The notes below the pieces were generated by a model. That model saw nothing but the letters and a program-made list of their open reading frames with translations. It did not search any database and was not told where the DNA came from. From JAHRVQ01 sp029941905 (GTDB lineage: Bacteria; Pseudomonadota; Gammaproteobacteria; Pseudomonadales; Azotimanducaceae), in contig JAPYTQ010000007.1 of NCBI GenBank assembly GCA_029941905.1, forward strand, positions 62,001-126,000: a DNA stretch of 64,000 nucleotides, given 5' to 3'. The translations under genes and the position numbers were made by a program. Below are positions 59,276-64,000 of the stretch, piece after piece; the first letter of the stretch is position 1; the number at the start of each line of letters is the position of its first letter.

Positions 59276-60601
59276 CTACAATGGATGAACCCGAACGGTC
59301 AGATCGGTAATGCCACGCACAAAACTGGATAACAGTCGTTCTGGCTCCCCGACTACTTCGACCTTGCTGAAGCGCTTCATGATTTCTTCCCAAACGATGC
59401 GAAGTTGCATTTCTGCCAGGCGGTTGCCCATACAACGATGAATACCGAAGCCAAATGACAGGTGATGTCGTGCCTTGGGACGATCGATAATGAACTCATT
59501 CGGTCGATCTATCGCATCTTCATCACGATTGCCGGAGACATACCACATCAAAACCTGGTCACCCTTCTTAATCTGCTTATCCCTTATTTTGATATCCTGG
59601 TTCGCGGTTCTGCGCATATAGGGCAATGGCGTATGGTAACGAATTATTTCGCTGACCATATTCGGGATCAAACTGTGGTCTGCACGAAGCTTATCGTACT
59701 CTGCGGGGTTTTTGTTTAACGCCAGAACACCGGCGCTCATTGAGTTACGGGTTGTATCATTACCGCCAACGATGAGCAGAATCAGGTTACCCAGGAATTC
59801 AAAAGGTTCCATGTTCCTGGTTTCCTCGCCGTGGGCGAGCATCGAAATCAGGTCCGAACCCGGAGTTTCCTGGTCAACCCTCTCATTCCACAAGCGGGTA
59901 AAGTAAGCCAGGCACTCCATCAGTTCTTTTCGCCGTTGTTCCGCCGTATCAACAATGCCTGTGCCGGGCGCGGCAGTCGCAATGTCTGACCAGCGGGTCA
60001 GCATGCGCCGATCTTCAAATGGAAAGTCAAACAATGTCGCCAACATTTGCGTAGTCAGTTCTATCGACACCCGGTCAACCCAGTTGAATGTCTCATCCAC
60101 GGGCAGCTCATCAAGCACGCGGCCGGTTCGTTCGCGAATAATCGATTCCATCCTGGCAAGGTTGGGCGGCGCGACAACGCCACTGACCGTAGCTCTTTGT
60201 AAATCGTGTTTTGGCGGATCCATGGCAATAAAACTCTGCGTGTTAAGATCCTCCGGGTTGGATTCGGTGCCCACCTTCAGTCCCAGTGCAATGCCCTGTT
60301 CTGACGAAAACAGGTCGTGGTTCTTGTCGACGAACATGATGTCTTCGAACTTCGTCAACGACCAGTAACGCCCAATATGGGGTATATCGTTCAAATGCAC
60401 GGGATCCTCTTCACGCAATCGTTTGAAATGCTCCCAGTGAATCTCCTGCTGAAACAGGCGCCCGTCAATCACATTCACGTCTTCAATCCGGATTGAGTAA
60501 GGGTCTGTGACCACCGGTGGTGCATCACTCGCCAAAAATGGATTGAACCCGCGCCTTGGGGCTTCGTCTTCCTGTATCGCTTCTTTCACCTGTTCACTCA
60601 T
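59276..60601 (-). CDS. Cytochrome P450 (second copy)
   Basis: 441 residues. I-helix GGNDTTRNSMSAG, K-helix MVSEIIRYHTPLPYMRRTA, heme loop FGFGIHRCMGNRLAEMQ with Cys390. It is longer than the P450 at 19693 by an N-terminal extension of about 20 residues but very similar in all core blocks, so the two are paralogues of the CYP107/124/125-like bacterial type. Substrate probably a steroid, terpenoid or fatty acid. No ferredoxin nearby. The SDR gene at 60685 lies upstream on the same strand by 83 bases, suggesting co-transcription. Confidence 0.94.
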   Translation of the reverse strand: MSEQVKEAIQEDEAPRRGFNPFLASDAPPVVTDPYSIRIEDVNVIDGRLFQQEIHWEHFKRLREEDPVHLNDIPHIGRYWSLTKFEDIMFVDKNHDLFSSEQGIALGLKVGTESNPEDLNTQSFIAMDPPKHDLQRATVSGVVAPPNLARMESIIRERTGRVLDELPVDETFNWVDRVSIELTTQMLATLFDFPFEDRRMLTRWSDIATAAPGTGIVDTAEQRRKELMECLAYFTRLWNERVDQETPGSDLISMLAHGEETRNMEPFEFLGNLILLIVGGNDTTRNSMSAGVLALNKNPAEYDKLRADHSLIPNMVSEIIRYHTPLPYMRRTANQDIKIRDKQIKKGDQVLMWYVSGNRDEDAIDRPNEFIIDRPKARHHLSFGFGIHRCMGNRLAEMQLRIVWEEIMKRFSKVEVVGEPERLLSSFVRGITDLTVRVHPL

Positions 60602-60684
60602 TGATAACCACAGCTTTTCGTTAATGCAATATCGAACTGTACCAAAAATTGGGTGCTAAAACGCATGAATTTGCAAGATTCGAC

Positions 60685-61425
60685 CTACATCATTGTAAGC
60701 CCACCACTAACGGATAGTGTTTGACCAGTAACAAACCCTGCTTCTTCGGACGCCATATAGGAAACGGCTGCAGCAATATCGGCAGGGACTCCGAGCCTTT
60801 TTATTGGCGCGAGTCGACTCATCGATTCACGCATCCGATTGCTATCCCGGCTTGAATCAATGATATCACCCAACAATGCCGTATCAGTGGGGCCAGGGCA
60901 CACCGAGTTAACAGTAATTCCATGGCGCGCCACTTCCCTGGCTACGGTTTTGCTGAAGGCAATGACCCCACCCTTGGCGCCGGAATAAACCGCCTCACCT
61001 GTCGAACCTGCACGCCCGGCATCGGATGCAATATTTACCACCCTGCCCCAATTGCGGCTGATCATGCCGGGCAAAACTGCATGGGTTACTCTCAAGACGC
61101 CTTTATAATTCAGATCAATGATTTTGTCCCAGAACTCTTCGTCCGTTTTCAGGAATGGCATCAGTGAGTCCCAACCGGCACAATTCACCGCAATATCGAT
61201 TTGCTCGATCCCTTCAATGGTCTGTATGACCATTTTGCTATCAGTCACATCCATCAGCTTTGATTCGATTTCTACACCGTCTGCCAATGCAAGACTAACA
61301 GTTTCATCCAACCCTGCTTGAGAGACATCCGTCGCAATCACGAAAGTGCCATCTTTACCCAGGGATCGACAAATTGCGCGACCAATACCACTACCTGCAC
61401 CTGTTACCAACGCGACTCTTTGCAT
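60685..61425 (-). CDS. Classical SDR (3-oxoacyl-ACP/hydroxyacyl-CoA dehydrogenase-like)
   Basis: 246 residues, the classical SDR length. TGAGSGIGRAICRSLG for NAD(P), NCAGWDS, the serine strand VVNIASDAGRAGSTGEAVYSGAKGG with Tyr-x3-Lys, and a C-terminal GFVTGQTLSVSGGLTMM. Aspartate in ATDVSQ favours NAD(H). It resembles 2-hydroxycyclohexanecarboxyl-CoA dehydrogenase and FabG-type enzymes. AAGGAATC precedes the ATG. Likely an alcohol oxidation step beside the P450. Confidence 0.92.
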   Translation of the reverse strand: MQRVALVTGAGSGIGRAICRSLGKDGTFVIATDVSQAGLDETVSLALADGVEIESKLMDVTDSKMVIQTIEGIEQIDIAVNCAGWDSLMPFLKTDEEFWDKIIDLNYKGVLRVTHAVLPGMISRNWGRVVNIASDAGRAGSTGEAVYSGAKGGVIAFSKTVAREVARHGITVNSVCPGPTDTALLGDIIDSSRDSNRMRESMSRLAPIKRLGVPADIAAAVSYMASEEAGFVTGQTLSVSGGLTMM

Positions 61426-61568
61426 TAAGAAGATTCCTTTTTTGTTTTCTCAGACTAATTATATGGCAGTCACTTGTCAGGCACTATAGGATAATCAGTT
61501 CAAAATTGGTTTGTGTGGCCTGCATTTGGTCATCATCTGAATAAACGAAGAGGAGGTCCCCGTCTACT

Positions 61569-62042
61569 ATGAATCAGCAACCTTTTTTACTCTCCACTGC
61601 ACACGAACGTATTGGTGAAAGTCTCGGTGTCAGCGATTGGGTGTTTATTGATCAACTACAGGTGAATGTATTCGGTGAGGTCACGCGTTGGCGGACGCCA
61701 GGTCATTGTGATGTAGAATACGCCAGGAAAGGCCCCTACGGTGGCACCATCATTCACGGTTTTCACATGATGTCCCTGCTATCTCACTTTTATCGCGATG
61801 TTGGTCTCTGGCCTGAAGATGGCCAGAATCCACTTAACTATGGATTGGATAAAGTTCGCGTGCTCAAACCAGTGGTTATCGGCGATGGCGTTCGTCTGCG
61901 ATCGCACATCAAGTTAATGGGTATTGACGACAAAGGTAATGGCGAATATCTGTTGAAGACCTGTCATGAAATCGAAGTCGACGGCATGGATGTCAAAGCA
62001 CTGTATGCTGAATATCTGACTTATTGGTTTCCGAAGACTTAA
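61569..62042 (+). CDS. MaoC-like (hot-dog) hydratase family protein
   Basis: 157 residues with the hot-dog hydratase pattern: SDWVFIDQLQVNVFGEVTRW and the catalytic-type segment HCDVEYARKGPYGGTIIHGFHMMSLLSHF, then VRVLKPVVIGDGVRLRSHIKLMGI. The Asp/His dyad of MaoC hydratases (D-x4-H in most) appears here in altered form, WRTPGHCDVEYA, so activity is uncertain. The role would be hydration of an enoyl-CoA. A GAGGAGG site lies 12 bases ahead, which is long. Divergent from the SDR gene. Confidence 0.82.
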   Translation: MNQQPFLLSTAHERIGESLGVSDWVFIDQLQVNVFGEVTRWRTPGHCDVEYARKGPYGGTIIHGFHMMSLLSHFYRDVGLWPEDGQNPLNYGLDKVRVLKPVVIGDGVRLRSHIKLMGIDDKGNGEYLLKTCHEIEVDGMDVKALYAEYLTYWFPKT

Positions 62043-62060
62043 TGTAATTGCAGGCTGCTT

Positions 62061-62087
62061 GCAACAAAGCAACAAAGCAACAAAGCA
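62061..62087. repeat. Octamer tandem repeat (GCAACAAA)x3
   Basis: GCAACAAA is repeated three times and begins a fourth (GCA), 18 bases after the MaoC-like gene. It is a slippage-prone microsatellite in a 128-base intergenic gap, ahead of the hydrolase gene. Confidence 0.92.
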
Positions 62088-62170
62088 CTTTACTCGGAGC
62101 CCTTACCTAAAGTAGATTTTGCGAAGTTAATGATATTTCAAGCACATCCAGTCCATTCAGGGAGGCGACG

Positions 62171-62917
62171 ATGCCAGCAGTATTTGTTCATGGAAATCCA
62201 GAAACAGCAGATATTTGGGATTTACTCATTCCGAAACTCAGCCGCGATGATGTTATTACACTATCTCCGCCAGGCTTTGGTGCTCCGACACCAGATGGCT
62301 GGGGTGCTACTCGGGTTGAATATTTGAACTGGCTCGTTGGCGAGCTGGACGCTATTGGTGAACCAGTAGATCTTGTTGGTCATGACTGGGGCGGTGGTCA
62401 TGTTGCAGGGGTTGCACTCACGCGCCCGGATCTGTTGAATTCCTGGGTAATTGATCTTGGCGGCCTGTTTCACCCTGATTATGAATGGCATGATATGGCT
62501 CAGGGTTGGCAGACTGAAGGGGTCGGAGAAGAATTGGTTGCAGGTATGATTGGTGCGCCGCTGTCAGAGAGAACAGCCATGTTCGTCGGTCTTGGTATGA
62601 CCAGCGACATTGCGGCGAAGGTTGCCGCAGCCGGAAACGAAGAAATGGGTCGGTGTATTCTGGCGCTCTATCGAGATGCTGCGCAACCGGCTATTCGCGA
62701 ACTTGGATCTGATTTGTCTGTGATGAGAAAACGGCCCGGTCATGTGATCATAGCGGAACTGGACGACTATGTTGGTACCGAAGCGATGGCTCGTGATACC
62801 GCAGAACGCGCTGGCGCCAGCGTCAGCTTTCTACCCGGGGTTGGCCATTGGTGGATGATGCAAAACCCTGCATCAGGCGCTGAAGCACTGAATGGCTTTT
62901 GGTCTTCAATCGAATAG
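62171..62917 (+). CDS. Alpha/beta hydrolase of the epoxide hydrolase/haloalkane dehalogenase type
   Basis: 248 residues. The nucleophile elbow GHDWGGGHVAG has aspartate instead of serine, characteristic of epoxide hydrolases and haloalkane dehalogenases. FVHGNPETADIWDLL forms the oxyanion region, LDDYVGTE the acid position and GVGHWWMMQNP the catalytic histidine. A GGAGGCGACG site precedes the ATG. It could open an epoxide made by one of the P450s, by inference. Cytosolic. Confidence 0.85.
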   Translation: MPAVFVHGNPETADIWDLLIPKLSRDDVITLSPPGFGAPTPDGWGATRVEYLNWLVGELDAIGEPVDLVGHDWGGGHVAGVALTRPDLLNSWVIDLGGLFHPDYEWHDMAQGWQTEGVGEELVAGMIGAPLSERTAMFVGLGMTSDIAAKVAAAGNEEMGRCILALYRDAAQPAIRELGSDLSVMRKRPGHVIIAELDDYVGTEAMARDTAERAGASVSFLPGVGHWWMMQNPASGAEALNGFWSSIE

Positions 62918-62983
62918 TCTTATGTGGACCGGTCTGACCAGGACACAATAGCAATATTCGGGGAGCTTCAATCTGTCCCCATT

Positions 62984-64000
62984 TTAATCAATAGGCGACT
63001 CACCAGTTTCTGGCATGCGCAACAACCAGACGCTCAGAGCAGCGACACCGTAACTTATAAAGAGGCAAGCGAACGCCGGTTTGTAGCTGCCTGTTAACTC
63101 GAAGACAAGGGTTGTCAGGGGTAAGCCAACCAGACTGAAAGGCATTGTCAGCGGCATAGCCAGACCCATCACTTTCGCAAAATTCGCCAGCCCAAATCGC
63201 TCCGCCAGCAGCAGTGACCATAGCGGTGCAATGCCTCCATAACCGAGACCAAAGAATGCACCGGCAACACATAGCATAAAAAGATCTGTCGCGATTAGCA
63301 GCAGTGCTGTTGCAATAAACTGCAGGCCAATCGCAATACCCACAACCAGCCGCTTCGACATGTAATCGGATAATGTCCCTGCCATAGGTTTCGCGATGGC
63401 GCCAAAAAGAGTGGTAACAAGTACTGCAGTTGACGCCTCCATAGGTGACAGACCGAGGTCCGTTCCATGTGAAGGCAAAGCAATGACGATGGCAGCAACG
63501 GCCATGTAACAAGGTCCTGCAATGAGGCTAATCAGCCAGATATCACGCTCACGAACCGCACGGGAGAAATTCCACACCGAAGCCTGGCTGCCATCAGCCT
63601 GGGCCGTTGGCTTTGTATCACCATCCGGATACAGACCGATATCCCCTGGCGCACGGATGGCAAATTTCCAGATAAGAGGCAGCAGGCAAACGGGAGTGGC
63701 GATGGCAAATACAAGAAACGAGGTTCGCCATCCGTAGTTCACAACAATATAAGTAGCGAGTGGCACCAGCAGCACGCCCGAAATAGTGATGCCTGCCTGG
63801 GAGATTCCCAGGGCCATGCCACGACGACGCACAAACCAGTTCGCCAACATCAGGTTACAGGGAATATTGCCAAGAAAGACAACCCCGACCGAGATAACCA
63901 CGCCGAACCCAAAGTAAATATGCCAAAGGCTGGTTGCTTGTGAACAGATAACCAGGCCGATTGACATGACGCATACACCCACGGCCATCACGTGGCGAAC
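62984..64000 (-). CDS. MFS transporter, C-terminal part (cut by window edge)
   Basis: The frame is open from the right edge to the stop at 62984, about 338 residues with ten transmembrane helices. The gene's start lies beyond 64000. Landmarks: LANWFVRRRGMALGISQAGITISG (loop between helices 4 and 5 area), VLVTTLFGAIAKPMAGTLSDYMSKR and a terminal YGVAALSVWLL. The pattern, including FVRRRG, is that of the monocarboxylate/oxalate-formate type MFS group. Cargo unknown. Confidence 0.88.
   Translation of the reverse strand, partial: VRHVMAVGVCVMSIGLVICSQATSLWHIYFGFGVVISVGVVFLGNIPCNLMLANWFVRRRGMALGISQAGITISGVLLVPLATYIVVNYGWRTSFLVFAIATPVCLLPLIWKFAIRAPGDIGLYPDGDTKPTAQADGSQASVWNFSRAVRERDIWLISLIAGPCYMAVAAIVIALPSHGTDLGLSPMEASTAVLVTTLFGAIAKPMAGTLSDYMSKRLVVGIAIGLQFIATALLLIATDLFMLCVAGAFFGLGYGGIAPLWSLLLAERFGLANFAKVMGLAMPLTMPFSLVGLPLTTLVFELTGSYKPAFACLFISYGVAALSVWLLRMPETGESPID

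Overview
The window looks like a chromosomal segment of a Gammaproteobacterium, probably a free-living, marine-type lipid, steroid or terpenoid degrader. This is judged from protein style only: many amidohydrolase-2, cytochrome P450, crotonase, SDR, CaiB, Rieske and TauD paralogues, a class III PHA synthase, and selenocysteine use. GC content is moderate. I found no rRNA, tRNA, CRISPR array, prophage or intact insertion sequence.

The most notable content is selenocysteine (Sec) biology. Three genes are each split by an in-frame TGA at a family-known Sec position, and each TGA is followed by a compact hairpin of bacterial SECIS type: a UGSC-family protein (7324-7845), selenophosphate synthetase SelD (40360-41415) and a glycine/sarcosine/betaine-reductase selenoprotein B-like protein (46168-47355). 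An ordinary gene caller would report each as a truncated gene or as two ORFs. The UGSC gene lies next to a conserved unnamed partner (7885-8943). Two decayed UGSC-like copies lie elsewhere (5963-6170 and 39074-39391).

Layout. 0-2.1 kb: RND efflux permease (cut by the left edge) and its adaptor. 2.1-4.8 kb: WS/DGAT remnant, then PHA synthase PhaC with a PhaE-like subunit and a GNAT protein. 4.9-12.5 kb: SDR, UGSC pair, secreted proteins and several broken genes (carboxylesterase, FAD oxidoreductase, P450 tail). 12.5-24 kb: CoA-linked catabolism (thiolase-like protein, three crotonases, two amidohydrolases, P450, solute-binding protein) with an FCD-type GntR regulator and a candidate shared operator. 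24-36.8 kb: cadherin-repeat protein, amidohydrolase, CaiB CoA-transferase, GST, acyltransferase/LysR pair, serine hydrolase, M20 peptidase. 36.9-48.2 kb: two paralogous FAD monooxygenase/reductase-like proteins, SelD, MFS transporter, TauD dioxygenase, selenoprotein B-like protein and divergent TetR. 48.3-64 kb: MFE-type SDR, Rieske oxygenase, PgsA-like phosphatidyltransferase, hydrolases, PRISE-type reductase, second P450, SDR, MaoC-like hydratase, alpha/beta hydrolase and an MFS transporter cut by the right edge.

Taken together, the genes suggest oxidative activation (P450, Rieske, TauD, FAD enzymes) of a hydrophobic substrate, CoA-linked ring or side-chain degradation (CaiB, crotonases, MaoC, SDR, thiolase, amidohydrolases), carbon storage as PHA, and a set of thiol/selenol proteins of unknown substrate. 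Functions are inferred from sequence motifs read by eye; no database search was run.
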